From NCBI RefSeq assembly GCF_040947875.1, contig NZ_JBFRXN010000002.1, positions 806,001 through 870,000 on the forward strand: a stretch of DNA of 64,000 bases. The letters run 5' to 3'. Positions within the stretch are counted from its first letter, which is position 1. The number at the start of each line of letters is the position of its first letter. Shown here one piece after another: positions 37,140-46,588 of the stretch. The position numbers were made by a program, and so were the translations under genes. The notes below the pieces were generated by a model, which was not told the origin of the DNA, did not search any database, and saw only the letters and a program-made list of their open reading frames with translations. This DNA comes from Pseudomonas sp. MYb118 (GTDB lineage Bacteria > Pseudomonadota > Gammaproteobacteria > Pseudomonadales > Pseudomonadaceae).

Positions 37140-37272
37140 CCCCCTAAATCGCTTTCAAGTTAATGATTTGCAACTTAATTCAGATTTCTGCCCAGTGAGC
37201 TGAAACCCTTCGGGGTGACTGACTGCGGGGCGCACTTTACAAGCCTTTTCCTTTGAGTTCAACAACCTGACG

Positions 37273-37302
37273 AAAAAAAGGCCTCGCAATGCGAGGCCTC
37301 TT
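37273..37302 (-). terminator. terminator of clpB
   Basis: Minus-strand stem AGGCCTCGCA / TGCGAGGCCT followed by seven U residues, about 20 nt after the clpB stop. The rest of the gap 37025-37322 holds the tRNA promoter and nothing else recognised. Confidence 0.9.
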
Positions 37303-37322
37303 CATTTTTTTGCAGGCAGCGA

Positions 37323-39887
37323 TCAGACGAAGACGATCTCGTCGTTCTCCACCACCCCTTTGGCGATGTCGCCGGGCATGAAACGCCCCGACAGGATCAA
37401 CTGCGCCAGCGGGTTCTCGATCCAGCGCTGGATCGCTCGTTTGAGCGGCCGTGCGCCATAGACCGGGTCGTAACCCACCGCGATCAGCTTGTCCATCGCC
37501 TCGGGGCTGAGTTCGAGCTTGAGCTCGCGCTCGCTCAGGCGACTGCGCAGGCGGCCCAGCTGGATCTCGGTGATGCCGGCGATCTGATCCCGCGCCAATG
37601 GCTCGAAGATCACCACCTCATCGACCCGGTTGATGAACTCGGGGCGGAAGTGCGTGGAGATCGCGTCCATCACCGCAGCACGCTGTGCCTCACGGTCACC
37701 GACCAGTTCCTGGATCTGTGCCGACCCCAGGTTGGAGGTCATGACGATCACGGTGTTCTTGAAGTCCACCGTGCGGCCATGGCTGTCGGTCAGGCGGCCA
37801 TCTTCCAGCACTTGCAGGAGGATGTTGAACACATCCGGGTGGGCCTTCTCCACCTCATCGAGCAGGATCACCGAATAAGGCTTGCGACGCACCGCTTCGG
37901 TCAGGTAACCGCCCTCTTCATAACCGACGTACCCCGGTGGTGCACCGATCAGGCGGGCCACGGAGTGTTTCTCCATGAACTCGGACATGTCGATGCGCAC
38001 CATCGCCTCTTCGGTGTCGAAGAGGAATTCGGCCAAGGCCTTGCACAGCTCGGTTTTACCGACACCGGTCGGGCCGAGGAACATGAACGAGCCGCTTGGG
38101 CGATTCGGGTCGGCCAACCCGGCGCGCGAGCGCCGCACTGCGTTGGACACCGCGACCACCGCCTCTTCCTGGCCGATGACGCGCTGGTGCAACAGGCTTT
38201 CCATCTTCATCAGCTTGTCGCGCTCGCCTTCGAGCATTTTCGACACGGGAATGCCGGTCCACTTCGACACGACTTCAGCGATCTCTTCTTCGGTCACCTT
38301 GCTGCGCAGCAACTGGTTTTCGCTCTGGCCATGCTGGTCGACCATTTGCAGGCTGCGCTCCAGGTCCGGGATCACCCCGTATTGCAACTCGGCCATGCGG
38401 TTCAGGTCGCCTTTACGCCGGGCCGCTTCCAGTTCCTGGCGGGACTGTTCGATTTTCTGCTGGATCTGCGCCGAACCCTGGACTTCAGCTTTTTCCGAGT
38501 TCCAGATTTCCTCGAGGTCCGAATACTCGCGTTCGTGGCGAACGATTTCTTCCTGGAGTTTTTCCAGGCGCTTGATCGCCGCTTCGTCGCTTTCTTTCTT
38601 CAGCGCCTGGGATTCGACCTTCAACTGAATCAGGCGGCGTTCCAGGCGATCCAGCACTTCCGGCTTGGAGTCGATTTCCATGCGGATACGGCTGGCCGCT
38701 TCGTCGATCAGGTCGATGGCCTTGTCGGGCAACTGACGATCGGTGATGTAGCGATGGCTGAGCTTGGCCGCGGCAATGATCGCACCGTCGGTAATCGCCA
38801 CTTTATGGTGGACTTCGTAGCGCTCTTTCAGCCCACGCAGGATGGCGATGGTGTCTTCTTCGCTCGGCTCGTCCACCAGCACTTTCTGGAAGCGCCGCTC
38901 GAGGGCCGCATCCTTCTCTATATATTGGCGGTACTCATTGAGCGTGGTTGCGCCAACGCAGTGCAGCTCACCACGCGCCAGGGCGGGCTTGAGCATGTTG
39001 CCAGCGTCCATCGAGCCTTCGCCTTTACCGGCGCCGACCATGGTGTGCAGCTCGTCGATGAACAGGATGATCTGCCCTTCCTGCTTGGACAGCTCATTAA
39101 GCAGGGATTTGAGGCGTTCCTCGAACTCGCCACGGTACTTGGCCCCGGCAATCAGCGCCCCCATGTCCAGGGACAACAGGCGCTTGCCCTTGAGGCCGTC
39201 CGGCACTTCACCGTTGATGATGCGCTGGGCCAGGCCTTCGGCGATGGCGGTTTTACCCACACCAGGCTCACCGATCAGCACCGGGTTGTTCTTGGTACGG
39301 CGTTGCAGCACCTGGATGGTGCGACGAATCTCGTCGTCACGGCCAATGACCGGGTCGAGCTTGCCGTCTTCGGCACGCTTGGTCAGGTCGACGGTGTATT
39401 TGTCCAGCGCCTGGCGCGATTCCTCGTGGTTGGCGTCATTTACCGCTTCGCCGCCACGCAGGTTATTGATGGCATTTTCCAGGGCTTTCTTGCTCACGCC
39501 CTGGCCGAGCAGCAATTTGCCCAGTTTGCTGTTCTCGTCCATCGCGGCGAGCAGCACCAGCTCGCTGGAAATGAACTGGTCGCCCTTCTGCTGTGCCAGG
39601 CGATCGGCCTGGTTGAGCAGGCGCGCCAGATCCTGCGACATGTTCACGTCGCCAGTTGGATTCTGGATTTTCGGCAGTTGGTCGAGTTCTTTGGTCAGCT
39701 CTTTACGCAGGCTGTTGACGTCAAAACCGACCTGCATCAGCAGGGGTTTGATCGAACCACCCTGCTGCTCCAGCATGGCCTGCATCAAATGTGCGGGCTC
39801 GATAGCCGGATGGTCGTGGCCGACGGCCAGGGATTGGGCGTCGGATAGGGCTAACTGCAATTTGCTGGTTAAACGATCTATACGCAT
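37323..39887 (-). CDS. clpB: ATP-dependent disaggregase ClpB
   Basis: 854 residues. Hsp100 ring ATPase that resolves heat-aggregated proteins with DnaK. N-terminal Clp repeat domain (1-145), first AAA module with Walker [14 protein letters not shown] near 206, the ClpB-specific coiled-coil middle domain (about 400-525), second AAA module with Walker [14 protein letters not shown] near 605 and pore segment [15 protein letters not shown]. The ClpP-binding IGF loop is absent, as expected. A sigma32 promoter and AGGAAGGT precede the ATG. Confidence 0.98.
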   Translation of the reverse strand: MRIDRLTSKLQLALSDAQSLAVGHDHPAIEPAHLMQAMLEQQGGSIKPLLMQVGFDVNSLRKELTKELDQLPKIQNPTGDVNMSQDLARLLNQADRLAQQKGDQFISSELVLLAAMDENSKLGKLLLGQGVSKKALENAINNLRGGEAVNDANHEESRQALDKYTVDLTKRAEDGKLDPVIGRDDEIRRTIQVLQRRTKNNPVLIGEPGVGKTAIAEGLAQRIINGEVPDGLKGKRLLSLDMGALIAGAKYRGEFEERLKSLLNELSKQEGQIILFIDELHTMVGAGKGEGSMDAGNMLKPALARGELHCVGATTLNEYRQYIEKDAALERRFQKVLVDEPSEEDTIAILRGLKERYEVHHKVAITDGAIIAAAKLSHRYITDRQLPDKAIDLIDEAASRIRMEIDSKPEVLDRLERRLIQLKVESQALKKESDEAAIKRLEKLQEEIVRHEREYSDLEEIWNSEKAEVQGSAQIQQKIEQSRQELEAARRKGDLNRMAELQYGVIPDLERSLQMVDQHGQSENQLLRSKVTEEEIAEVVSKWTGIPVSKMLEGERDKLMKMESLLHQRVIGQEEAVVAVSNAVRRSRAGLADPNRPSGSFMFLGPTGVGKTELCKALAEFLFDTEEAMVRIDMSEFMEKHSVARLIGAPPGYVGYEEGGYLTEAVRRKPYSVILLDEVEKAHPDVFNILLQVLEDGRLTDSHGRTVDFKNTVIVMTSNLGSAQIQELVGDREAQRAAVMDAISTHFRPEFINRVDEVVIFEPLARDQIAGITEIQLGRLRSRLSERELKLELSPEAMDKLIAVGYDPVYGARPLKRAIQRWIENPLAQLILSGRFMPGDIAKGVVENDEIVFV

Positions 39888-39956
39888 GGGTCACCTTCCT
39901 ATGGAGCAGGCCGGACCAATAAACATCCTGAATGAAGAAGCCTGCCAGATACCGTT

Positions 39957-39986
39957 ATAGATGCGGTCGATTCTGGGAGTTTCAAG
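39957..39986 (-). promoter_or_regulatory. heat-shock (sigma32) promoter of clpB
   Basis: On the minus strand CTTGAAAC (39986-39979), 12-13 nt spacer, CCGCATCTAT (39966-39957), close to the consensus CTTGAAA-N13-15-CCCCATNT. The predicted leader is about 60 nt. Confidence 0.82.
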
Positions 39987-40016
39987 CGTCCTGACGTTGA
40001 TGCAGATCAGCCTAGT

Positions 40017-40742
40017 CTAGCGTTCGAGCCAGACCAGGGAGGCAAACCGACCGGTGCGCGGGCTGCGGCGGTAGGAAAAGAAGCGCGGATCGGTCACGGT
40101 GCACCAACCACCACCGTACACGGCGGTGACACCACGGGCCGCCAGGCGCAGGCGGGCCAGTTGGTAGATGTCGGCCATGAACTTGCCGGCGTTGTGGCTG
40201 GGGACGAACGCGTGGGCGGCGTCGGGCAATTGTTCGACAAAGGTTTGCCGCACTTCCGGGCCGACTTCGAAGGCTTGCGGGCCGATGGCCGGGCCAAGCC
40301 ACACCAGCACGTCCTCGGGGGCGACGGCTAAAGCGTCGAGTGTCGCTTCCAGCACGCCCGCCGCCAGGCCGCGCCAGCCGGCGTGGGCGGCGGCAACACG
40401 GGTGCCGGCGCGGTCACAGAACAGTGCCGGCAGGCAGTCGGCGGTCATGGCTGCGCAGGCAATACCGGGCGTGGAGGTCCAGCTCGCGTCGGCGGTGGCC
40501 ACTTGGGTGGGGTCGGCGTGCGCAACGGCAATGCCATGCACCTGCTTCAACCAGGCCGGCTGGATGGAAAAATGCTCGGTGAGGCGCCGCCGGTTCTCGG
40601 CGACCGCTTCGGGACTGTCCTCGACATGATCGCCAAGGTTGAGGCTGTCGAACGGCGCCAGGCTGACGCCGCCGGCGCGGGTGGTCACACAGGCTTTGAC
40701 CCCGGCAGGCGCGGGCCAGTCGGGAATCAGCCAGTCACTCAT
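40017..40742 (-). CDS. pgeF: peptidoglycan editing factor PgeF (YfiH, Cu/Zn laccase-fold)
   Basis: 241 residues. YfiH/DUF152 protein with purine-nucleoside phosphorylase/adenosine-deaminase-like activity reported, and a role in clearing wrongly built UDP-MurNAc-L-Ser. The metal His/Cys ligands are in LKQVHGIAVAHAD, ADCLPALFCD and AAHAGWRGLAAGVLE. The ATG overlaps the rluD stop by four bases, so they are coupled, the usual rluD-yfiH pairing. It ends about 130 bp upstream of the clpB start, which includes the clpB promoter. Confidence 0.95.
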   Translation of the reverse strand: MSDWLIPDWPAPAGVKACVTTRAGGVSLAPFDSLNLGDHVEDSPEAVAENRRRLTEHFSIQPAWLKQVHGIAVAHADPTQVATADASWTSTPGIACAAMTADCLPALFCDRAGTRVAAAHAGWRGLAAGVLEATLDALAVAPEDVLVWLGPAIGPQAFEVGPEVRQTFVEQLPDAAHAFVPSHNAGKFMADIYQLARLRLAARGVTAVYGGGWCTVTDPRFFSYRRSPRTGRFASLVWLER

Positions 40743-41701
40743 CCGACGAAGGCCTCGCGATCCTGCTTGAGCAGGGTCAGCAACCAGACGAAATCTTCCG
40801 GCAATGGCGACTCCCAGCTCATGCGCTGACCGGTGGTCGGGTGCTCAAGCTCCAGGAACCGTGCATGCAGGGCCTGACGCGGGAAGTTCTTCAGCGACTC
40901 GACCATGGTCGGGTTCGCGGCCGGCGGAATCCGGAAACGACCGCCGTAGGCCGGATCGCCCACCAGCGGGAAGTTGATGTGCGCCATGTGCACGCGAATC
41001 TGGTGGGTACGACCGGTTTCCAGTTTGACCCGCACGTGGGTGTGGGAACGGAAACGCTCGAGCACGCGGTAATGGCTGACGGCCTGCTTGCCGCCTTCCA
41101 TCACGGCCATGCGCTGGCGCTGCTGGCCGTGACGCCCGATCGGCGCATTGATCTTGCCGCCGGCGGTCACCACGCCGATCACGATGCACTCGTAGATACG
41201 GCTGACGCTGCGGCTCTGCAATTGTGCGACGAGTTTTGTCTGCGCCTGGATGGTCTTGGCCACCACCATCAGGCCGGTGGTGTCCTTGTCCAGGCGGTGC
41301 ACGATACCGGCACGGGGCACATTGACGATGTCCGGCACGTGGTGCAGCAAGGCGTTGAGCAAGGTGCCATCAGCATGGCCAGCAGCCGGGTGGACCACCA
41401 GGCCCGCCGGTTTGTTGATGACCAGGATGTCGTCGTCTTCATAGACGATGTCCAGCTCGATGTCCTGGGCAACCCATTCGCCCTGGGCTTCCTGCTCGGC
41501 AGTCAGCTCGAGGATGGCCCCACCATGGACGATGTCGCGCGGGCGGATGACCGCGCCGTCCACCGTCAGGCGGCCCTCTTTGATCCAGGCGGAAAGGCGC
41601 GAGCGCGAGTGCTCGGCGAAGAGTTGGGCGGCGACTTGATCGAGGCGTTGGCCGCCCAATTCGGACGGCACCTCTGCGCGAAGTTCAATTTTATCGGACA
41701 T
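40739..41701 (-). CDS. rluD: 23S rRNA pseudouridine(1911/1915/1917) synthase
   Basis: 320 residues. N-terminal S4 RNA-binding domain ([20 protein letters not shown]), then the RluA-type catalytic domain with [16 protein letters not shown] carrying the catalytic Asp, and the [13 protein letters not shown] motif. Modifies helix 69 of 23S rRNA, important for ribosome assembly. Start 41701 (MSDKIEL) is preferred over an ATG seven codons upstream. It is divergent from bamD; the shared region of about 150 bp must contain both promoters. Confidence 0.96.
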   Translation of the reverse strand: MSDKIELRAEVPSELGGQRLDQVAAQLFAEHSRSRLSAWIKEGRLTVDGAVIRPRDIVHGGAILELTAEQEAQGEWVAQDIELDIVYEDDDILVINKPAGLVVHPAAGHADGTLLNALLHHVPDIVNVPRAGIVHRLDKDTTGLMVVAKTIQAQTKLVAQLQSRSVSRIYECIVIGVVTAGGKINAPIGRHGQQRQRMAVMEGGKQAVSHYRVLERFRSHTHVRVKLETGRTHQIRVHMAHINFPLVGDPAYGGRFRIPPAANPTMVESLKNFPRQALHARFLELEHPTTGQRMSWESPLPEDFVWLLTLLKQDREAFVG

Positions 41702-41852
41702 GCTCGGACTGGGCGTCGGCACAGCCTTTGGTTTCGGCTGCGCGCTTGTGGTTAAATACGGCGTCTTTTGCCCCGAGGCTATTCAACGGGGCGCTCATCA
41801 TAACAGGACGGCCACGCCCAAGACAGCGGCCGTCATAGGGACGCAAGCCGCC

Positions 41853-42875
41853 ATGCAAGTGAAACACCTGCTGCTGATCGCCATCCTCGCATTGACCGCC
41901 GCTTGCTCATCGAAGGAAGTCGTAGACGAAAACCTCAGTGAAGTGGAGCTGTACCAACAGGCTCAACACGACCTGGATAACAATAGCTACACCGCCGCCA
42001 CAGCCAAGCTGAAGGCGCTGGAGTCGCGTTATCCGTTCGGTCGCTATGCTGACCAGGCTCAACTCGAGCTCATCTACGCCAACTACAAGAACACCGAGCC
42101 TGAGGCTGCAAAATCTGCCGCCGAGCGCTTCATTCGCCTGCACCCGCAGCACCCGAACGTGGATTACGCCTACTACCTCAAGGGCCTGACCTCGTTCGAC
42201 CAGGACGTCGGCCTGCTGTCGCGTTTCCTGCCGCTGGACATGACCAAGCGTGACCCGGGTGCGGCCCGCGACTCCTACAACGAGTTCGCCCAACTGACCA
42301 GCCGTTTCCCGAACAGCCGTTACTCGCCGGACGCCAAGCAGCGCATGATTTACCTGCGCAACCTGCTGGCGGCCTACGAAATTCACGTGGCCGACTACTA
42401 CCTGACCCGTCAGGCCTATGTCGCCGCCGCCAACCGTGGCCGCTACGTGGTGGAAAACTTCCAGGAAACCCCTTCGGTCGCTGACGGCCTGGCGGTGATG
42501 ACCGAAGCCTACCAGCGCTTGCACCTGGACGACCTGGCTGCCACCAGCCTGGAAACCCTGAAGCTCAACTACCCGAACCACCCAAGCCTGGTGGACGGTC
42601 AGTTCGTGCCTTCGGTGGACGAAGCTGACAACCGTTCGTGGCTGAGCAAGGCCACCCTCGGCCTGATCGAATCCCGTCCGCCGCTGCCGCCGGGAGAGAC
42701 CCGCGCCAACCAGGACGTGCAGAAGCAATTCCAGGACGCCAAGGACGCGATTCCGAACGAACTCAAGCCTAAAGACGAAAATGGCGACGTGATCGAAGAA
42801 GAAGAGCACGAAGCGGCAGGCAACAACGAAGACCGTTCGTGGTTCAGCTACATGACCTTCGGCGTGTTCGACTGA
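41853..42875 (+). CDS. bamD: outer membrane assembly lipoprotein BamD
   Basis: 340 residues. Essential lipoprotein of the BAM complex, formerly ComL. Lipobox LTAAC-S places the lipidated Cys near residue 17. Five tetratricopeptide-like repeats follow (for example [20 protein letters not shown] and [20 protein letters not shown]). The C-terminus is longer and acidic ([17 protein letters not shown]), typical of pseudomonads compared with ~245 residues in E. coli. Start 41853 gives a proper signal peptide; the open frame upstream lacks one. A clear terminator follows. Confidence 0.95.
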   Translation: MQVKHLLLIAILALTAACSSKEVVDENLSEVELYQQAQHDLDNNSYTAATAKLKALESRYPFGRYADQAQLELIYANYKNTEPEAAKSAAERFIRLHPQHPNVDYAYYLKGLTSFDQDVGLLSRFLPLDMTKRDPGAARDSYNEFAQLTSRFPNSRYSPDAKQRMIYLRNLLAAYEIHVADYYLTRQAYVAAANRGRYVVENFQETPSVADGLAVMTEAYQRLHLDDLAATSLETLKLNYPNHPSLVDGQFVPSVDEADNRSWLSKATLGLIESRPPLPPGETRANQDVQKQFQDAKDAIPNELKPKDENGDVIEEEEHEAAGNNEDRSWFSYMTFGVFD

Positions 42876-42892
42876 CACCGCCGGATGTGACG

Positions 42893-42921
42893 AAAAAGGA
42901 GCCTCCCGAGGCTCCTTTTTT
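42893..42921 (+). terminator. terminator of bamD
   Basis: Stem AAAAAGGAGCCTC / GAGGCTCCTTTTTTT with a 3-nt loop, 17 bases after the bamD stop. Confidence 0.93.
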
Positions 42922-43004
42922 GTTGCCTGTTGAAGGCTAATGGACTGTGCGCTGCCGATGTCCTTGGCTAAACTGCTGAATCTCTCGTCATAAAGCAGCC
43001 CATC

Positions 43005-43238
43005 ATGCTTCGTTTATTGTTCTGGATTGCCCTGATTGCCGCAGCCGTATGGTTCTGGCGCAAGTTCAAGGCACCGACCAACGCGCCAAAGTCCTCCGCC
43101 GAACCGGATGCAGCCCCCATGGTCCGCTGCGCCCACTGTGGCGTGCACCTGCCCCGTGACCGCGCGCTGAACCTCCAACAACAGTGGTATTGCAGCCAGG
43201 CTCACCTTGAGCAAGGCCCGGGCTCCAGTGATCGCTGA
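43005..43238 (+). CDS. PP0621-family small membrane zinc-ribbon-like protein
   Basis: 77 residues. One N-terminal membrane helix (MLRLLFWIALIAAAVWFW), a Pro/Ala linker, then a cysteine-rich end with CAHCGVHLPRDRAL and WYCSQAHLEQ, which could form a small treble-clef or zinc ribbon with Cys/His ligands. The family is conserved upstream of pilS in pseudomonads. The function is unknown. Its 3' end overlaps the probable pilS start, suggesting coupling with the pilus regulators. Confidence 0.85.
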   Translation: MLRLLFWIALIAAAVWFWRKFKAPTNAPKSSAEPDAAPMVRCAHCGVHLPRDRALNLQQQWYCSQAHLEQGPGSSDR

Positions 43239-44817
43239 GGCCTCCAGCCCCGACAGCAAACAAGCCCAGCGACTGCTGCGCCTCTACCATCTCTATCGTT
43301 TAAGCATCGGCATCACGCTGGTGCTGCTGATTTCCAGCAACCTGGACAACCAGTTGCTGACCTCCACCGATGACAGCCTGCTGCGCAACGGCAGTTGGGT
43401 GTATCTGGTGCTCAACATCCTGCTGGTGGTGTTCCTCGAGAACATCCGCCGCCCGGCGCAATTGTTCAGCCTGGCACTGATCGACGTCCTGCTGCTGTGC
43501 GGCCTGTTCTATGCCGCCGGCGGTGTCGCCAGCGCCTTTGGCAACTTGCTGGTGGTTTCGGTGGCGATCAGCAATGCTCTGCTGCGAGGACGCGTCGGCC
43601 TGCTGATTGCCGCCGTCGGCGCGCTGGGCATCGTCGGGCAGACGTTTCTCCTGAGCCTCAATCATCCCGCCAGCCCCAACGACTACCTGCAAGCGGCCAC
43701 GCTGGGGGCGCTGTGCTTTGCCGCCGCGTTACTGGTGCAGGGGCTGATGCAACGCGTGGAGGTCAGCGAAACACTGGCCGAACAACGGGCCAGTGAAGTG
43801 GTGGAGCTCGAAGCCCTCAATGCGCTGATCCTGCAACGCATGCGCACCGGCATCCTGGTCCTCGACGACCAGCAGCGGGTGCAGTTGGCCAACCACAGCG
43901 CCCTGTTACTGCTGGGTCGCGACACGCTGGAAGGCCAATCCATCGCCGACTGCTCGCCCGCCCTGATAGAACGCCTGCAACTGTGGCAGAACAATCCGAC
44001 GTTGCGGCCCCAGAGCCTGAAAGTCGCCGACAGCGGCCTGGAGCTGCAACCGAGCTTCATTGCCCTGGACCAGAGCGCGCAACGCCAGACCCTGGTGTTT
44101 CTCGAAGACCTCGCGCAAATCACCCAGCATGCGCAACAACTCAAGCTGCTAGCCCTGGGCCGCCTCACCGCCGGGATCGCCCACGAAATACGCAACCCGC
44201 TGGGCGCTATCAGTCACGCCGCCCAGCTATTGCAGGAATCAGAGGAACTGAACGCGGCGGACCGGCGTCTGACGCAGATCATTCAAGATCATTCCCAGCG
44301 CATGAACCGGATCATCGAAAACGTCCTGCAATTGTCTCGCCGCCAACAGACAGTGCCGCAACGGCTCGATCTGAAGCCGTGGCTGGAACGGTTCGTCGCC
44401 GAAAGCCGCGAAGGCGCGCTCGACCGCCAGCAGATCCACCTGCGCATCGGCGAAGGGGACTTCAACACCCTGATGGACCCCAACCAGCTCACCCAGATCC
44501 TCGACAACCTGTTACGCAATGCCTGGCGCCACAGTGGCCAGTTGCATGAACAGGCGCAGGTCTGGCTGGACCTGTTTATTGATGTCGACACGCAATTGCC
44601 GATCATCGAGGTGGTGGACGATGGCGCCGGCGTGCCCGCGGAACAACAGGCGCACCTGTTCGAGCCGTTCTTCACCACCAGCGCTCAAGGCACCGGCCTG
44701 GGTCTTTATCTGTCCCGTGAGTTGTGCGAAAGCAATCAAGCCCGCCTAGACTTCAAGGCACGCCAAGGCGGCGGCTGCTTTCGCATCACCTTTGCTCACG
44801 GACGGAAACAAAGTTGA
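43228..44817 (+). CDS. pilS: type IV pilus sensor histidine kinase PilS
   Basis: 529 residues from GTG 43228; a TTG at 43207 would add seven residues. Six transmembrane segments in the first ~190 residues, a PAS domain (about 205-300), HisKA H-box LTAGIAHEIRNPLGAISHAA with the phospho-His near residue 318, and HATPase with N-box NLLRNAWRHS and GTGLGLYLS. PilS monitors PilA in the inner membrane and controls PilR phosphorylation. It overlaps the PP0621-family gene; pilR starts two bases after the stop. Confidence 0.93.
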   Translation: MIAEASSPDSKQAQRLLRLYHLYRLSIGITLVLLISSNLDNQLLTSTDDSLLRNGSWVYLVLNILLVVFLENIRRPAQLFSLALIDVLLLCGLFYAAGGVASAFGNLLVVSVAISNALLRGRVGLLIAAVGALGIVGQTFLLSLNHPASPNDYLQAATLGALCFAAALLVQGLMQRVEVSETLAEQRASEVVELEALNALILQRMRTGILVLDDQQRVQLANHSALLLLGRDTLEGQSIADCSPALIERLQLWQNNPTLRPQSLKVADSGLELQPSFIALDQSAQRQTLVFLEDLAQITQHAQQLKLLALGRLTAGIAHEIRNPLGAISHAAQLLQESEELNAADRRLTQIIQDHSQRMNRIIENVLQLSRRQQTVPQRLDLKPWLERFVAESREGALDRQQIHLRIGEGDFNTLMDPNQLTQILDNLLRNAWRHSGQLHEQAQVWLDLFIDVDTQLPIIEVVDDGAGVPAEQQAHLFEPFFTTSAQGTGLGLYLSRELCESNQARLDFKARQGGGCFRITFAHGRKQS

Positions 44818-44819
44818 AC

Positions 44820-46151
44820 ATGAGCCAACGGCAAAAAATCCTGATCGTCGACGATGAACCGGATATCCGCGAACTGCTGGAAATCACCCTGGGACGCATG
44901 AAACTCGACACCTTCAGTGCTCGCAACCTGGGGGAAGCACAGCTCTTGCTCAAGCGCGAGACCTTCGACCTGTGCCTGACCGATATGCGCCTGCCGGACG
45001 GCAACGGTCTCGATCTGGTGCAACACATCCAGCAACGCTACCCACAATTGCCGGTCGCCATGATCACGGCCTATGGCAGCCTGGAAACCGCGATCAATGC
45101 GCTCAAGGCCGGGGCGTTCGACTTCCTGACCAAACCGGTGGATCTCTCGCGCTTGCGTGAACTGGTCAGCAGCGCCCTGCGCATGCCCGCGCCGGGCGGC
45201 AGCGTCGATCGCCGCCTGCTGGGCGACTCACTGCCCATGCGCAGCTTGCGCAAACAGATCGACAAGCTGGCCCGCAGCCAGGCCCCGGTGTACATCAGCG
45301 GTGAATCGGGCAGCGGCAAGGAACTGGTGGCACGGCTGATCCACGAACAAGGTGCGCGGGCCAACCAGCCGTTCATCCCGGTGAACTGCGGGGCGATCCC
45401 CTCGGATCTGATGGAAAGCGAGTTTTTCGGCCATCGCAAAGGCAGTTTCAGCGGCGCCATCGAGGACAAGCCCGGCCTGTTTCAGGCGGCCCATGGCGGC
45501 ACGCTGTTTCTCGATGAAGTGGCGGACCTGCCGCTGGCGATGCAGGTCAAACTGTTGCGGGCGATCCAGGAAAAGGCCGTGCGCAGCGTCGGTGGGCAGC
45601 AGGAGACCGTGGTCGATGTGCGCATTCTCTGCGCCACCCACAGGGACCTTGATGCCGAAGTCGCTGCCGAGCGCTTTCGGCAGGATCTGTATTACCGGCT
45701 CAATGTCATTGAATTGAGGGTGCCGCCCTTGCGCGAGCGCCGCGACGACATCGAATCCCTGGCGGGGCATATGCTCAAGCGTCTCGCCGCCGGCAGTGGT
45801 CAACCTGCCACCAAACTCCACCCCCAGGCTCTCGACGCGCTCAAGCGCTATCGCTTCCCGGGCAACGTGCGGGAGCTGGAGAATATGCTCGAGCGGGCGC
45901 ACACCTTGTGCGAGAACAAGCAGATCGAAGCGGGAGACCTGCGCCTGGTCGAGGGTAACAGCAGTGCTGACAGTGGCGTGCCGGATCTGACGCAGATCGA
46001 CAATCTGGAAGATTATCTGGATAACGTCGAGCGCAAGCTCATTCTCCAGGCGCTGGAGGAAACCCGCTGGAACCGGACGGCGGCGGCGCAGCGGTTGAAT
46101 TTGTCGTTTCGGTCGATGCGGTATCGGTTGAAGAAATTCGGGCTGGATTGA
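44820..46151 (+). CDS. pilR: sigma54-dependent response regulator PilR
   Basis: 443 residues. Receiver domain with Asp55 (LCLTDMRLPDGNG) and conserved KPVDLSRL. AAA+ module with Walker A GESGSGKE near residue 160, the sigma54 loop in the variant GSFSGA instead of GAFTGA, Walker B GTLFLDEVADLPL, and a C-terminal Fis-type helix-turn-helix (AAAQRLNLSFRSMRYRLKKF). Activates pilA at RpoN promoters, and such a promoter precedes pilA at 24933-24950. The Ser-for-Thr in the loop also occurs in characterised PilR proteins as far as I recall. Confidence 0.95.
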   Translation: MSQRQKILIVDDEPDIRELLEITLGRMKLDTFSARNLGEAQLLLKRETFDLCLTDMRLPDGNGLDLVQHIQQRYPQLPVAMITAYGSLETAINALKAGAFDFLTKPVDLSRLRELVSSALRMPAPGGSVDRRLLGDSLPMRSLRKQIDKLARSQAPVYISGESGSGKELVARLIHEQGARANQPFIPVNCGAIPSDLMESEFFGHRKGSFSGAIEDKPGLFQAAHGGTLFLDEVADLPLAMQVKLLRAIQEKAVRSVGGQQETVVDVRILCATHRDLDAEVAAERFRQDLYYRLNVIELRVPPLRERRDDIESLAGHMLKRLAAGSGQPATKLHPQALDALKRYRFPGNVRELENMLERAHTLCENKQIEAGDLRLVEGNSSADSGVPDLTQIDNLEDYLDNVERKLILQALEETRWNRTAAAQRLNLSFRSMRYRLKKFGLD

Positions 46152-46157
46152 TTTTTT

Positions 46158-46182
46158 TGTGGGAGCGGGCTTGCTCGCGATG
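46158..46182. repeat. solitary REP sequence
   Basis: TGTGGGAGCGGGCTTGCTCGCGAT without an inverted partner nearby, directly after pilR and before the dispersed repeat. Confidence 0.85.
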
Positions 46183-46197
46183 GCGGCCTGACAGGTG

Positions 46198-46460
46198 TAC
46201 ATATCCGTTTCTGCGGTAACGGCCGCTTTTGGTTCCGCCCTTACGGCGGGTTACTTTGTCGCGCCAAAGTAACCAAAACGCTTGGCCCCTGACGTACGGC
46301 CCTTCGCTGACGCTCCGGGTTCCCTCGCTCCGGTCCTGCTCCGTGGGCCCGCCGCCATCGGCCATCCTTGGCCGAGGGCGGCTAACCCGGCATCCATGCC
46401 GGGTTGCCCACTGCGCAGAACCTCCACTCGGCCTTCCGACGGGGCAATCTGCGTCGCCTG
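46198..46460. repeat. long dispersed intergenic repeat, copy 2 (inverted relative to copy 1)
   Basis: The reverse complement of 46198-46340 matches 23517-23654 at roughly 80%, beginning with GTACATATCCGTTT and a GCCCTTACGGCGGG block. The distal part includes the dyad GGCATCCATGCCGGGTTG and CCTCCACTCGG, also seen reversed in copy 1. With the adjacent REP elements it fills the 431-bp gap between pilR and thiO; there is no gene in it. Confidence 0.8.
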
Positions 46461-46484
46461 TGAAATCGTGGCTCGGTTTCTGTT

Positions 46485-46588
46485 TCTGTGGGAGCGAGCC
46501 TGCTCGCGATGGGCGTTAACGATGACGCGGGCATTCAGATGCCGAGCGTTATCGTTGACGATTATCGCGAGCAAGCTCGCGCCTACAG
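46485..46588. repeat. hybrid REPIN overlapping the 3' end of thiO
   Basis: The left arm is GTGGGAGCGAGCCTGCTCGCGAT but the right arm is ATCGCGAGCAAGCTCGCGCCTAC, so the arms belong to different subtypes and the right arm has one substitution. The centre contains a GTTAACGATGACG / CGTTATCGTTGACG dyad. The right arm provides the thiO stop codon. Confidence 0.88.

Noticed and set aside
44820..46151. PilR loop GSFSGA in place of GAFTGA as a sign of inactivation
   Set aside because: As far as I recall this substitution occurs in working PilR proteins, and the rest of the AAA+ domain is intact.
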